Shown here piece after piece: positions 1 to 12,739 of a stretch of DNA of 64,000 nucleotides. The notes under the pieces are model-generated. The model was given only the letters and a program-made list of their open reading frames with translations, ran no database searches and had not been told where the DNA came from. This DNA is from Beaufortia kweichowensis (Eukaryota > Chordata > Actinopteri > Cypriniformes > Gastromyzontidae), in the NCBI GenBank assembly GCA_019155185.1, contig CM032795.1, positions 10,023,795 to 10,087,794 of the forward strand, in the 5' to 3' direction. The position numbers were made by a program, and so were the translations under genes. The first letter of the stretch is position 1. Every line of letters begins with the position of its first letter.

Positions 1-3000
1 GAAGAATGAGGGACACTTCTCATCAGAAAAGAGCTCTCAGCCAGCTTCAGGTAAGACCACAGCCAGGAACATGTTTATACTGTAGTAGTCCTGAAATATA
101 ACACAGAAATGTCTAGAATTTGTCATCCCAGTAAAAATTTAAAATAAAGAAAATAGAAAGCAGGAGCTCATAAATGTAATTGGGTAAGAACTGGGTTGGA
201 AAATGTAATTGTCACATGAATATCATAACATCATTTTTTTATGGGGTAATGCTGGACATGTAACATTTTTCCAAATGTAAATTATGTCTGTTTTGAAATC
301 CAATTGTCATGTTCTGTAGGTGGACTGAGGTTTGACATTAATCGGTACAGGCAGTCAGTAGATTCAGGGCCGCCTGCGCCTCAGCAGCCGCCCTCCTCAC
401 AAGCAGACAGCTATGGTCCTGTCCCGAAAACACACCGCATCATGACCCTCGCCGATCATATATCAGTAAGTCACTTTCATATTAACTGATACTTTTACTA
501 TATTTTACACCTCGATCATCAATCTCATTTTCTCTCTTGCAGCACATCATAACGCAGGACTTTGCTAAGAGCCAGGAGCCTCCCCCATCATCCTCCTCCC
601 TCTCCTCCACATTCCAGAGCTCTGCTGTAGGTCGAGTTAAACCTCCTAACCGCTATAGTCCAGAAAACCAAGCACCTGCTACACACCACCAGAGACCACC
701 AAGCAGAGTATCTCCTGAGAACTCGTCCGACAAATCGCGAGCCAGGTACGTGTGGACTCACAGCCTAACAATTCATCTGTAAGTTACAGGGAAACACATT
801 TGACCTGATAGAACATAAAGTTCTAGTACCTTTATCAATACTAAAATTAATACCTCAATACAAACACACAGCAGGATGACTTCGTATCACTAAATATGTG
901 ATACAATTTGATTTGCGTGTGATGTAATCAGTAAACCAATAACTGAAATCTGCCATATGCAAGCTAAATTGAATCATTTTACAATCTAGTTTTAAATTTA
1001 ACAATTGTATTAAATGTTATTTTAAACTTTATGAACAAATGATCATAAGAAATCACTGACTTGGAATATTTTTGATGTGTTATGTAACATAAACATTACA
1101 TACGTTGTAATGGAGATAACAACAGCAGTCTGTGGTGAGAACACAAGTAATTGCAATCTAAAACCTCAGTCATTTCAAATGACAGCGTATCATCAGTCTC
1201 TCTGTCTTTCAGGCCAGGTAGGTCTCCTGATCGAGGTCGAGGACTGGAGAACTATGAGCCCATCTCTCCCCCTCAGGGTTACTCGGGATTGGATAAACAG
1301 GAGACCAGTGTCCTGCAGAGTCAAAGACGAGAGCAGGAGCTTCCTGAACAGAGGTAGAAATGTGTCAGATCTGTATTTGTGTGGAACTTTGTTGTTGATC
1401 AACTTTGTTGTACTTGATGCTAGATGAACTGTTTGTGTGTGTACCACAAGCTAGAGGTCTTCAAAGGTCCACTTGGATTAAAAAAAAGAGAAAACAAAAA
1501 ACACAAAAAATCTAATGGATCCATCAGGTTCCAGATTTGCTGTTGAGTCGAACTTAAGCCTGATTTGTCAGGAATTTGGGTCAGGAAGTGATTTAATTCA
1601 GGTCGGGTACAGATCTTTGGACCAGAGAAGACCTCTACTGCAAGCATTTGTCTGATGCTTTTGTATCGTTATTAATGCTGGCAGGTTTGCATGAAAGCTG
1701 CTATGAGAAGCCCTGTTTTGACATTACATCAGCACTGCACTGTCACCTGTCAGAGAACAGGACATCTTGTCCATCTCCAACTCTGAAAACAGGGAATGGT
1801 TTACATGTGCCCAACGTTAGGGATGGGAGTCTGAAAAATGTCATTGAATGTTGTGAATAAGAACAGTTTCATAATTCCCATGCCTCATTCTCTAACCTCT
1901 GATGTTTCTCTCGTTTCAGGACTGATTCTCGCTCACCAGGCGGTGGTGGTTACCTGCCCTCATTCTTCACCAAACTGGAGAGCACGTCTCCTATGGTTAT
2001 GTCCAAAAAGCAGGAGATCTTTCGCAAGGCAGAAGTTGGTAAGTGACAGTACGCAGCCCATTACCACAAAGCCTGAACTTTGGAATTTGAAAAGTTTTCT
2101 GATGTGTTTGTAATGGTCGTCTTACTTAATGAACATTTACCGAAATAATTTATTATAATATATATATATTTAAATATAAAAAGTATATATTTAAAATTAA
2201 AAATATATCTTTACTGCCTAAATATACTTTGTTCTTTCTTATCTTAAGGTAATGCTCAGCCAGGCACAGAGATCTTTAATCTGCCAGCAGTAACATCATC
2301 AAGTGAGTACAGAAATATAACTGAGACTTATCTGCCCATGTAAAAAAACCAGGTGAAAATTTGTAGAAATTGGTAACCGATTTACTATTTTCATCATGCA
2401 TATATGTGACCCTGCCTGTGAAAACCCAGCATTTTTACTGTTTTCTACAAAAAATCATCCTAAATAATGGTAAAAACATTCTGTAAAAATATGCTCGGTA
2501 TCCTTAATATTGACTAAGTAAGATTATGTCGAAGATTTAAATCATAGTGAAATTAATAAAAATCAAACTTTGATGCTTGGTATCTCAGAATTAGATTTTT
2601 AGACTTTAGCCTGGTTTTCACAAACAGAGTCAATATATGGTTTAAAAGTTGAAAACACTTAAAACTACCTTCTGTTTTTCATGTTACGTTGTTGATGTGA
2701 TTGTGTTGTTGTATACAGGCAGTGTAAATCCCAGAAACCACTCATTTAGTGATCCAACCAATAATCTGGGTCTGGAGGACATCATCAGGAAGGCTCTGAT
2801 GGGAAACATAGAAGAGAGGCTGGATGATCAGCAGGGGGCACATACTGGGAACACCTTAGGCAGCATGGGCAATATTTCAGAAAGCCGACAGGAGGCCAGT
2901 CCTTCCCCTAACACAGGTAAATTTATATCAACAAACATATTTCTGAAAACAGTTATAACATGTAAATGTGTTGTTTGTCACTTTGAGGTAAAATGTGCAT

Positions 3001-3858
3001 GATGCTTCTCCATTTTTGAGCTAGGTGGATTTTAAATGCAACCCACACATTAAAATAATCTTTAAACCCCCATTGTCAATATCTCTTTGTCTCTCTCTCT
3101 CTGCCACCTCAGCAGGCAAGCAGAAGCTACAAAGCAAAGTAAGCAGCAGAAAATCAAAGTCCCCAAACCCAGGCCAGCCGTACTCAGCCGGAGAACGGCC
3201 ATCCTCTGTGTCATCCGTTCATTCAGAGGGAGATTACCACAGACAGGCTCCCACCTGGGCTTGGGAAGACCGGCCGTCCTCCACTGGTGACCTACTTTAT
3301 CATTACATGACCAAACATTTTTACTTTAATATATTTGACTAAAGTAACATTATCTACATGGCTGACATGGATTAACATTTGCTGCAGTTGTGACAATTAT
3401 AGGATTTGATGATAGTTTTGGTATCAGCAGTTATAATCAAATTGTGTTTTTACTCTAATTTCCATTTTGAAGTTTATAGCTGTGAACTGCGCAAATTAAA
3501 AACTAGGGCTTAGTAATTATTTGGAAAAAAATAAAGTATGGTTTTAAAAAATAAAATGCATCACGTTTAGTGGCGGTGCAAGTGAAGATTTTAGCGGGGC
3601 AAATGAAAAATTACACAATAAAAAAAAAATTCTCACTTCTCTTCCTTAGGTTCCATGCAGTTTCCATACAACCCCCTGACGATGCGCATGCTCAGTAGTA
3701 CCCCTCCCACATCCATGGCATGCCCATCTCCATCCATGCAGTCCCAGCAGCAGACACAAGGTGGCACATCCGGTCCTGTGGCTCCATCTCGCGTGTGGGA
3801 GAGAGAGCCACCGCTACTGTCGGAGCAGTATGAAACCCTCTCAGACAGCGATGACTGA
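1..3858 (+). CDS. ncor1: Nuclear receptor corepressor 1, C-terminal exons (5' partial)
   Basis: Nine coding exons: 1-50, 320-465, 543-745, 1213-1353, 1920-2038, 2249-2302, 2719-2916, 3116-3286 and 3650-3858 (stop TGA 3856-3858). All junctions are GT-AG and phases agree throughout. NCoR1 is a nuclear scaffold that links unliganded nuclear receptors to HDAC3 complexes. This part is the C-terminal receptor-interaction region. Two CoRNR motifs are visible: ISHIITQDF, split over exons 320-465 and 543-745, and LEDIIRKAL in exon 2719-2916. The ending [16 protein letters not shown] ... [15 protein letters not shown] tail (here [11 protein letters not shown]) matches the NCOR1 rather than the NCOR2 form, as does [12 protein letters not shown]. 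The N-terminal SANT/deacetylase-activating portion lies outside the window. Identification is from motif recognition and is very secure at family level; ncor1 over ncor2 is strongly favoured. Confidence 0.95.
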
Positions 3859-6085
3859 GGCAGGTTACCAGCTTCCTCTTCTACATTGAGGGACCTTACA
3901 CCCCAATCCTCTCACCATCGCCCTTCTTTCTGTTTTTTTATGAATCCCACTCGCTGCCACTCAGGAGTGAGATTGAACTGGAAAGGAGGACGTCCAATAG
4001 GTGCTACTTATGTGCCCACTGGTGGTCAGGAGAGAATATTGCAGAGAGCCACTGATTTTCAGGCTTGAGCCTGATATAAAAACAAGATGCAGAAGCTTTG
4101 AAATGTGGACATAAAGGATGATGAACTTGTAAAGAGACTTGTTTGCTGAAAATTTCTTTCTGTAAAGAAATGTTTTTGGTTTGTTTTTGTCTTTAAAAAG
4201 GAAAATAATCAATGTATGTAAATAGAGTAACTTTTGCAGTGTTTTCCTTTAACTCTTTATTTCTGCATTTTAACAGCTTTTTAAATTGAACCCAGTTGGT
4301 TGAATCGAACGTTAGGCAAAAAGCATTGGGCTTCCCAGATAATAATTGTCTAACCGGACAACTCCAAGCAAAATGCAAGAAAAACTTTGCTAAAACACCA
4401 TTAACACGTTAACTTGGACCCTGAAATGTGGATACTGTGTGCAGCACTGTTGACGTTTGCTGGTAACGATTTCTGCCCTGTTTCCTTTAGAGAAAAAAAA
4501 CACAATTTTCATCAGCTGTTTATAGGAGACAAGGACTAAATAAAGGCATCAATTGTTTCTGAATGATGGCTGATTCACAGTGAAACATTGGACAAACGAT
4601 GAATGTTGCTTCTGTTATTCTTTTGGCTTTTTGTGTAATCTTCAGCAGTGGCCTGTTGCAGAACTGTTCAGGGTTTATGCACCTGCGGTTGAATGTCGGA
4701 ACAGTCTGAGATGAATCCACATCTTAATTCTGTGGTATCTGCTGTTATAGAGCTTTTCTTAAAGGTTCAACAAGGTTTGCCATCCTGCCCCCTTTTTGAA
4801 GAAGAGTTATGTTTCTGTAGGGAATATAATCTTTACTAATCATAAAGAAGCACGTATGATGTGTTCATTCTGTCAAAATGTGTGATTTCAAAGTCTTAGA
4901 CAACAAAACTAAAATACCAAGAAATTACAAAGTACCAAATTTGATATTTCTGCACCATTGTTGCACTTTTTCCTTAGTTATTTTTTGAGATACAAATCAT
5001 ACTGCCTGTATCTAAGTTATTCAGTGTAATGCAGAGGTCTGGAATGATTTCAGATGTCTTTGTTTCAGTCACAGTTATGCTCCATTGAAATTTCCACCTT
5101 TTGGGAACTTCGTTTTGTTTTAATATTAATGCTGTTTTTCAAAGCATATGACATACAGTTACAGTTATCTCAGATGTTGCTGATTAGTGGAGGCATTTTG
5201 CATAAAGATCTAAATGTCTCATTGTCTGACAATGAATAAGCTTCATTATAGTTAGATGCAGAAATAAAGTTCAATGTGGCAGAAGTTACAATGAGCAACT
5301 TCAGAGGTCCCTGATGTCTACAGGTGGTGATCCTTCTTTTTCCCAATTTGCTTCAGCTTTTGCTTCAAGTAACATTGCCAGTCTGCTCATTGTAATATGA
5401 TGGTTTAATTTTCTTTGGAAGTTTAAAAACCATATTAAGCTTATGTTTGGGGTTTTTCTCTGTAATATTCAGCATCAATGTTATGTTCATCCTGTTTTAA
5501 TAGGATGTCAAGTGTTTACAGTAGCGTTGACAAAAATGGTAAAACTTGAATCTTAAAAAATTAAAATTGCTCATCACATTAGTTTATTTCACAATTCAGC
5601 TTTGCAGGACTGTGTTTTCTCCTTGTTTATTCAAAATCATGACTTGAAAAAGTTACTTTTTCTCTGATGTTGAAACCTGGTGTTTGTTTCACTGTGTCTC
5701 CTACAGTAAGTAGTGGATAAAAATGTGCCGACCAATCAATAAAATAGAACAGAGCTCCAACTCTCAGAGAAGGGACATTGCAATATCATAAGCCTCTCTT
5801 GGTTTTTTTCCCAATCATCTAATGGAAAAACATTCTTGTTCTCAGTAGTCAATGGCTCTAAAAAGACACTTTAAAACACTCTTTAGCCAGTGTCAGACAT
5901 GAGTCTGTATGTTGTATGATATCTTTTACCATCTTTTTTACACATTCATCAGTTTAACATTTAAAACGTCAAAATATTGGTGCTTACAACTACCCAAAGC
6001 CTTGTTGTTCTGGACTATCTAAAGATATTTTCCAGCAGTAAAATGCTATACCCAGTTTTGGAGATGTGTAGTGTACCCAATAAAG
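3859..6085 (+). other. ncor1 3' UTR and downstream sequence
   Basis: Non-coding sequence follows the ncor1 stop. Candidate AATAAA polyadenylation signals lie at 4539, 5263, 5738 and 6079, so alternative 3' ends are possible. The stretch near 6070-6100 (CCCAATAAAGTGGCC) resembles a common interspersed-repeat tail, so the last signal is the least trustworthy. No other gene is visible here. Confidence 0.6.
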
Positions 6086-6249
6086 TGGCCACTAAGTGTG
6101 TAAGTAATTCAAACCCTACATTTTAGAAATTTATTAAACAGTAGTATACTTTCCCGTTTTATTTATTTTCTGACTTTTAATGGGAAAGAATTATAGACGA
6201 CTGATGTTTAGCTCATCTCTTGATCTGCTTTACCAGGAAGAATAGACAC

Positions 6250-6336
6250 AGGAAGTGTCATGCGTAACTTGTCACTTTGCAGCACTTTAATGTTCATCTC
6301 AAACTGTGGCTTTAGTGTCTAGATGAGATCGTGATA
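6250..6336 (+). promoter_or_regulatory. Promoter-proximal/5'UTR block of first Ig receptor copy
   Basis: Contains AGGAAGTG at 6250-6257, a consensus ETS/PU.1-type site, about 80 bp upstream of the start codon and with no TATA box. The block is nearly identical to 8390-8476 upstream of the second copy, so the duplication carried the proximal regulatory sequence with it. Myeloid or lymphoid expression is an inference from the ETS site. Confidence 0.4.
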
Positions 6337-7309
6337 ATGATGTTTGGACTGAATTTCTCTGGTATGTTGATGCTTTGCTGCTGTTGTCTAAAGCATATCG
6401 AAGGTAAGGTACTTCTCTGGCTGCCTATAATGCTCACTTTCTTCTATGATTTTGTTACATATTTTATACCTTCTTGTATTATACATACTTTCCATATTTT
6501 CACACAGGGGATGATGTGTGTACAAGACATTTTATTCAGAGAATCAACTTAACCACAGAGTTGGAGTCTAAAATCCAGCTGCCATGTTATTTTGATCCAG
6601 CCTTCGTTGAATCAAACAAGAATGATATAAGTGTTGTGTGGACTCAGATTAACACAAATGTTCACAGCATTGTAGAGATAAAAGTTGTTGAGTTTTCCAG
6701 TGTTCTGGGATAACAGAGGAGGAAGAATTAAGGCATTCTCATATATCTCTGGATCTGGAAACTTCTCCATCCTCATTCAGAATGTGCAGAAGTCTGATCT
6801 TGGTCTGTACCACTGCGAACTGTACAGAGATGGCAACTGTTCTCTGGCCTACAAGGAGATAAACATTAGTAGGTGTTTCAATTACATTGAATTCAATTCA
6901 CAAGACACAAAAAGACAATGAAGCGTGTTCATAAAATATTTTAAATGTTAGTCCTTATATCAACGCTATTTAATGTATTATTTTGATCAGGTCTCACTGC
7001 CGATGAGTCCTCACTGCTAAATAACTGGTTGCTTATAATAGGAGGAGGAGGATTTCTGCTTCTTTGTCTGATTACAGCATGTGCTTTCTATACATGGACA
7101 AAAAGTAAGTCTGATCACTACACCTTGACAAATGATGACTCAATATGCATCAAAATATCTGTACCTTATAAATATTGAAGATACACAAATTTTATTACTT
7201 TATTCTTTCAGGTGAAGCAGATGATAAGATGACCTATACATCAGTTGTCTATAGGTTTTTGCCATACAAATATATATTAGCAAAAATAAAAATTGAAAGT
7301 CAAAAATAA
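6337..7309 (+). pseudogene. V-set Ig transmembrane receptor, frameshifted copy
   Basis: Exons by homology to the next gene: signal peptide 6337-6403 (MMFGLNFSGM..., Cys-rich), Ig V exon 6508-6868, transmembrane exon 6991-7104, last exon 7212-7309 (stop TAA). The Ig exon has the canonical Cys pair (LPCYF and LYHCEL), the WTQ tryptophan and DLGLYHC. Near 6690 it has GAGTTTTCC where the neighbour has GAGAGTTTTCC. This 2-bp loss shifts the frame to a stop at 6711-6713, before the second canonical Cys. Downstream sequence is still open in the original frame, so the lesion looks recent or is a polymorphism or error. The tail would carry MTYTSVV and VVYRFL (ITIM-like) and ends earlier than the neighbour's because the distal exons are absent. 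A poly(A) signal lies near 7685. Confidence 0.75.
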
Positions 7310-8389
7310 TTGTGGCATAGACTGTAGGACTTGAAATAATCTTATTCTGCCTTGTTTTGTCTTGATGGCACTTTGTTGCTGCAGTTTTTTTGATTACACA
7401 ATTGCTCATTGTTTTATCAGAATTAAATAGTAATTTCTTGGCATCCCTATAGATATCTCTACAGCTATATATTACGAATGTAAACATGCTTCAGATGTTT
7501 CTAAGAGATTTTCTGTGTCCTGCTTTTAATGGCACAATTTAATAAGTATATTAAATTTTTTCTAATGACTACTGTTTTGTTATTTTCATACAGCTTATGT
7601 TGAAGAAGAAAACAAAAAAACTGTAATACTAACAGTAAAACTGTATTTGATAAACAGAGTAACAGTTTTTGTCAGTTTTTTACTGAATAAATGTATTTTA
7701 CATGACCTTTAAATGGTCTAATAAAATATCTATAAAAGTTCCATTCCAAGTATATTTATTTGTCTTTTTGCCATCAGTAACTATAAGAATGTGGTCTTTA
7801 GTTTGACCTTTGCAGTGTGACCTGCAAGATTCCGATACTTTCTAAGCACCTGCCTAAACTTGCGGACAAGATTGATTTGAACTTTATTTTAAATAAGCCC
7901 AGTTTCCAGTATCTGTACTCAAAAAGACAGACACAACTTCAAACACTTGATTCCACAATATTTACACATTATCACAGATGTAAATGTCTCTAGTTTTGTT
8001 TCTTGGAACATGTCAGGTTTAAGTGAATGTGCTGGATACATCACAATCAATATGCAATGTGCAACCGTCTCATGATCTGCTTTACCAGAAAGAACAGAGA
8101 AAGTGATAAAATAAAGTTTTGTGTACCTTTACTTAAAAGATGCAGATTTTTGATCATATCAGAATTGTTGTTCTGGATGAACAATTTTCACATTTTCTTA
8201 TTATATCTGGTACTAAAACTAATATTTCTAAAAGATTTTTTAAATTATAATATATATATTTTATATATTTATACTTGCATTGTGCTAATCAAGGCAGGAA
8301 AACGTTGGTTTCTGTCAACCATTTTGTTTAAAATTCTGTGCTCTCATAGACTACCAGTGAAACTTTGTGCAAACTGTTTTTAGCTTTTC
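7310..8389 (+). other. Intergenic: 3' end of first Ig copy and upstream of second
   Basis: AT-rich sequence with AATAAA signals near 7685 and 7720. From about 8071 it resembles the sequence just upstream of the first copy (CTGCTTTACCAG followed by an A-rich stretch). That match is interrupted by about 280 bp of unshared DNA ending near 8388, which suggests an insertion into the promoter of the second copy. No gene is visible. Confidence 0.5.
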
Positions 8390-8476
8390 AGGAAGTGTCA
8401 TGCGTAACTTGTCATTTTGCAGCACTTTAATGTTCATCTCAAACTGTGGCTTTAGTGTCTAGATGAGATCGTGATA
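8390..8476 (+). promoter_or_regulatory. Promoter-proximal/5'UTR block of ITIM Ig receptor
   Basis: Duplicated counterpart of 6250-6336, with the same AGGAAGTG ETS/PU.1-type site at 8390-8397 and no TATA box. It lies immediately upstream of the ATG at 8477. Confidence 0.4.
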
Positions 8477-10457
8477 ATGATGTTTGGACTGAATTTCTCT
8501 GGTATGTTGATGCTTTGCTGCTGCTGTCTAAAGCATATCAAAGGTAAGGTACTTCTCTGGCTGCCTATAATGCTCACTTTCTTCTATGATTTTGTTACAT
8601 ATTTTATACCTTCTTGTATTATACATACTTTCCATATTTTCACACAGGGGATGATGTGTGTACAAGACATTTTATTCAGAGAATCAACTTAACCACAGAG
8701 TTGGAGTCTAAAATCCTGCTGCCATGTTATTTTGAGCCAGCCTTCTTTGAATCAAATACAAGTGTTGTGTGGACTCAGATTAACACAACAGTTCACAGCA
8801 TTGTAGAGATAAAAGTTGTTGAGAGTTTTCCAGTGTTCTGGGATAACAGAGGAGGAAGAATTAAGGCATTCTCATATATCTCTGGATCTGGAAACTTCTC
8901 CATCCTCATTCAGAATGTGCAGAAGTCTGATCTGGGTCTGTACCGCTGCGAACTGTACAGAGATGACAACTGTCCTCTGGCCTACAAGGAGATAAACATT
9001 AGTAGGTGTTTCAATTACATTTCATAAGAATAACACCTGTACATATCATTATTTTATCGGTTCTGATTAGTGCTTAAAGAAACATGACTTGAATTTTCCT
9101 ATTATGCTTAAAATTTTATTTAATTTAATTAACATTCAAATTTTGTTTATTAATGTATCTCTTCACTTTACAATTCAGTAAATAATAAGTTCAAGTATAT
9201 TTTTATGTTTTTAATAAAACCACCTTCTTGTTCTTCTTCCAGTTCTTGTTTTATTGATATTGACTAGTTACAGTGAGGGTGATTAGCTTTCACTGCAGTT
9301 TATTATTGTATTATTCACACTATACTGTATTATTTTGATCAGGTCTCAATGCTGATAAGTCCTCACTGCTAAATAACTGGATGCTTATGTTAGGAGGAGG
9401 AGGATTTCTGCTTCTCTGTCTGATTACAGCATGTTGTGTCTATACATGGACAAAAAGTAAGTCCGTAAAATCTTTTGCCTCTAAATGAATTGTCTTAAAG
9501 ATAGATGACAAAGCATATCAATAAAAATCATTTCATTTACACTTAAAATTATAAACAAGAGAAGTTCCATTAAGTTCCATTAAATTGAACTGTATTGAAC
9601 AACTCTAAATATGTGTATTGGTTACACCAGGTGACATTTAATTAAAATGATCAAATGATAAATAATAACTATACTGTTCAAATTTAAGTAAAGTAACAGT
9701 CACATGTCTACAGTTGTGATGAACTTGACTTCATTCATACATTAAATTTAAAGTTGGGATCAGTTGGTTTAATTTATTGCAAGAATGACAAAGTAAAATT
9801 AGTTCTCAAAAATATATAGCAACATGCCACGAAAATCAGTATATCATACTTTTTGGGGCTAGTGTAGATAGTTAAACAATGAAACATTGTCTTCTTCCTT
9901 TTTCAGGGAAAACAGTTCCTAGCTCACACAACTGCCATGAAAGTGATGGTAAATCTTTATTCTCAGTATTGTAGTAAACATTCATGCAGTAAAAATTTGT
10001 CTCAAATAAATCTTTATAGCTTCAAACTTTTTAAATGGTAGTGAAAAAATCTAGAGAACATGATTCAATCTTTTGATTCAGTGAATCATTACATTAAAAA
10101 CTCCCTTACTCAAATATGTTATAATATAAATGTAATTTACATTTATTACAAATATTTTATCTATGCTTTCAGGGCAAACCATAGAAAAATCAGATGAAAT
10201 AACCTATGCATCAGTTGTTCATAGGTCACACAGCCACAACAGCAATGGTAATTTTGCACAGTCAAAAATCTATTTTAAAAAATCTAACTCTATTTTAAGC
10301 CACTAAAATATATTTTCTTCACACTTTTGTGTTGCCATCTGTGTTTTTTCCTCTTTTTTTATCAGATGTTGGCGATGAGGACATCTCCACTCCTGCATCA
10401 GACCTTCTAAGTTCAGAAACTGTCATATATGCTGCCGTGAAAGGAGACAGAAGATAA
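8477..10457 (+). CDS. V-set Ig receptor with two ITIMs (inhibitory type)
   Basis: Six exons: 8477-8543, 8648-9001, 9343-9456, 9907-9948, 10173-10247 and 10366-10457 (stop TAA). They join to 744 nt (247 aa), all in phase 1. Domains: signal peptide (residues 1-22), one V-type Ig domain (about 23-140) with LPCYF, VVWTQ and DLGLYRCEL, a short stalk, a transmembrane helix (GGGGFLLLCLITACCVYTW) and a cytoplasmic tail. The tail has EITYASVV and TVIYAAV, both matching the ITIM consensus (I/V/L/S)xYxx(I/V/L), so it should recruit SHP-type phosphatases when phosphorylated. An extra Cys pair (DDVC near the N-terminus, DNC after strand F) probably forms a second disulfide. Its closest relative here is the frameshifted upstream copy. 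The exact family (CD300-like, NITR-like or other) is not assigned and the ligand is unknown. Confidence 0.88.
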
Positions 10458-11299
10458 AAAAAGCAAACCTTTTATATTTAAAGAACTGAAGACGAAACCG
10501 TTTTGGGAAAACCCCATCGAATCTACCTTTCCCTGCAGTTTATATGCTGGCTTAAAATCTCAATCAAACTAACAGGAGTCAAAATGTTGTTAACTTTTGA
10601 TACTTTTTCTTGACATATTTTAAAAACATATGGACTAATATAATAATATAATACATATAATGTCTCTTCTGTTTTATTGGGTCTGTTTAATTATCATTAA
10701 GTTAAATTGTATTATTCTACATTTCTTTTTATCAGATACCTCTATTCAAAACCATACTCTTGTCAGAGCTGCATTAAGCACAAAGCTTAAACTGTGCTGC
10801 TTTATCACCTAAACCTCAATCACCCTTGCACAAGACTCCAAACAAACAGACATGGCCACAAGTGCAACACCCACTGTTTCACTGTCACGTTAAATCTTGT
10901 GTGAAAATGTGAAGACATCTGGTAGACGTGCATGTGACACTGAATTGCTGTTACAATTAACACTTTAAATGAGAGATACAGTAAAGATTAACAGGGCTTG
11001 CGCAACCGTAACGTAGTTGGTTAGCATAAACAGGATGTTTACAATTCACTACATATAGCAGTGCAAAAATATTTATACATAGGATGTCATTACTGTGTCA
11101 GTTACTGCAATTGTACATTACATCTCTGCATTGTGTTAACACTGCTTAAGCTACCTTTTATTTAAAAAAAAACATAATTCCTTATTTTTTACATGCATTG
11201 AAGTGACACATTATAATTTCTAGCAGAACAGAGTTAGACATCTAGTAATTCATATTATTATAATATAATGCTAAACTGACAGCTAAATTATAAAATCGG

Positions 11300-11490
11300 A
11301 AAAAAAAACACCCTTTGGGAGGTTTAAGCCTAGTCCTAGACTAAAATGCACATCTTAACTGAAAACAACTTGCACTGACGTATCTTAAAGTATTGTAGTG
11401 CCATTGCTTTGCCTCAAGACTCACACCAGTAATGTTTTTTGTAAGGCAAAACTAGTCCTGGATTCATTTAAACCCTGTCCAGAAAAGCAA
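11300..11490. repeat. Interspersed MITE-like fragment
   Basis: The sequence TTTAAGCCTAGTCCTAGACT near the left and AACTAGTCCTGGATTCATTT near the right are roughly reverse complementary, around a variable centre. This is the form of a common fish non-autonomous DNA element. A related piece with TTTCCCAGACATGGCTTAG occurs at about 59645-59760. Family not named. Confidence 0.45.
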
Positions 11491-12178
11491 CCCTGTATGT
11501 CTCTGAAAGACTAATATAATAAAACTGTGCATGAACCAAGCATAATTTTGGCCTAAAGTTGTTAAGTCAATGGTGTATATGGTCATCTTTAGTACCATGT
11601 GGTCAGAGTAGGTTCTCAGATAGACTGGTGTGCAACTGGAAGGAGTGTGGTTATGCAGGTGTCTAGTGGTAAACGGCTATAGTTTACACTCTGCCAGATG
11701 GCCTCACTTTCTTGTCCAAGTAAATTATTGTATCATAGTACTGACTGTAGCAATAAAATTGTTTATATGTTTCACAGTTATATATTTTTTATGCACTAAG
11801 GAAAATCTGGATAATCTTTCTGCTTGTTTTAGTCATAATCTGTTGAGGTTATGTGCTACCAACATACTAAAATGTAAGAACAACTGTTTGTAAGTTTCTG
11901 TTTAGCCCCCAGTTTCAGTTTTTAGACGAGTTTAAACACATTTCTACATATCTTGTGCTGTTGGTGGTCAGTTAAGCTGTTCCAGATACTGTTCTTCAGA
12001 AGAGCATGTTTGTGAAAAGTGAACTGCTCTTGAATGGTTTTTGTTTTGAGGTGTTTGGGTTCTGTGACTCGGCAAGCCAATAAAACAACCAAAAACATGC
12101 AACATCTTTAAAAACCCATTTACATAAGTGTTCTTTTGGATTCACTGGCAATGTCTCCGACGATGCACTGAGGTCTTA

Positions 12179-12411
12179 TGAAGCGAAACGATTGGTCTGT
12201 GCAACAAACATTGAACATTATTTACAATATTATTAACTGTAATCCACAGCTTGGGCAAACAGTTCTCGGCAGACACGTGACTGTAAGGAAGCGTGACCTC
12301 TCTGTCGCTTGATGACGTATGCCGAGAACTGTTTGCCCAAACGGTGGATTACAGTTAATAATATTGTAAATAATGTTCAATTTGTTGTACAGACTAATCG
12401 TTTACCTTCAT
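12179..12411. repeat. Large imperfect palindrome (MITE-like)
   Basis: Arms of about 94 bp (12179-12272 and 12318-12411) are inverted repeats around a ~45-bp centre. For example TGGGCAAACAGTTCTCGGCA on the left pairs with TGCCGAGAACTGTTTGCCCA on the right. This is typical of a foldback, non-autonomous DNA transposon. It could form a hairpin in RNA. Confidence 0.75.
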
Positions 12412-12739
12412 ATAAACTCCATGTACTGTCAGGAGCCAATATTGATTTGGCCTTGTTTGTATACTTTTTTTATCTCAAATAACGGTAGCCATTGACTTGC
12501 ATTATATGAATCACCAAGCACTGTGGTTTTAGCAAAAAATCTTAACTTTACTGTTCTAGTGTAGAGTAAAAGTCACCTATATCTCAGATGGCCCTGAGGG
12601 TGAGTAAACAAACAGCAAATTTTCATTTTTGGATTAACTATCGGCGAACTAAGCGGCCCGTCCCTGCACTTCTGTATTTGTTTTATTTCTGGCCTCTGGA
12701 GGGCAGTACTGTCACCTCTAAGATCCTGACTAGATAGAC

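Noticed and set aside
1077..1427. 116-codon ORF overlapping ncor1
   Set aside because: It crosses a coding exon in the wrong frame and extends into introns; the exon's true frame matches ncor1.
8027..8383. 118-codon ORF upstream of the ITIM receptor
   Set aside because: AT-rich low-complexity translation with no signal, domain or splice support; it lies in a likely promoter insertion.
11630..11893. 87-codon ORF in the intergenic region
   Set aside because: No recognisable domain and no surrounding exon structure; consistent with chance.
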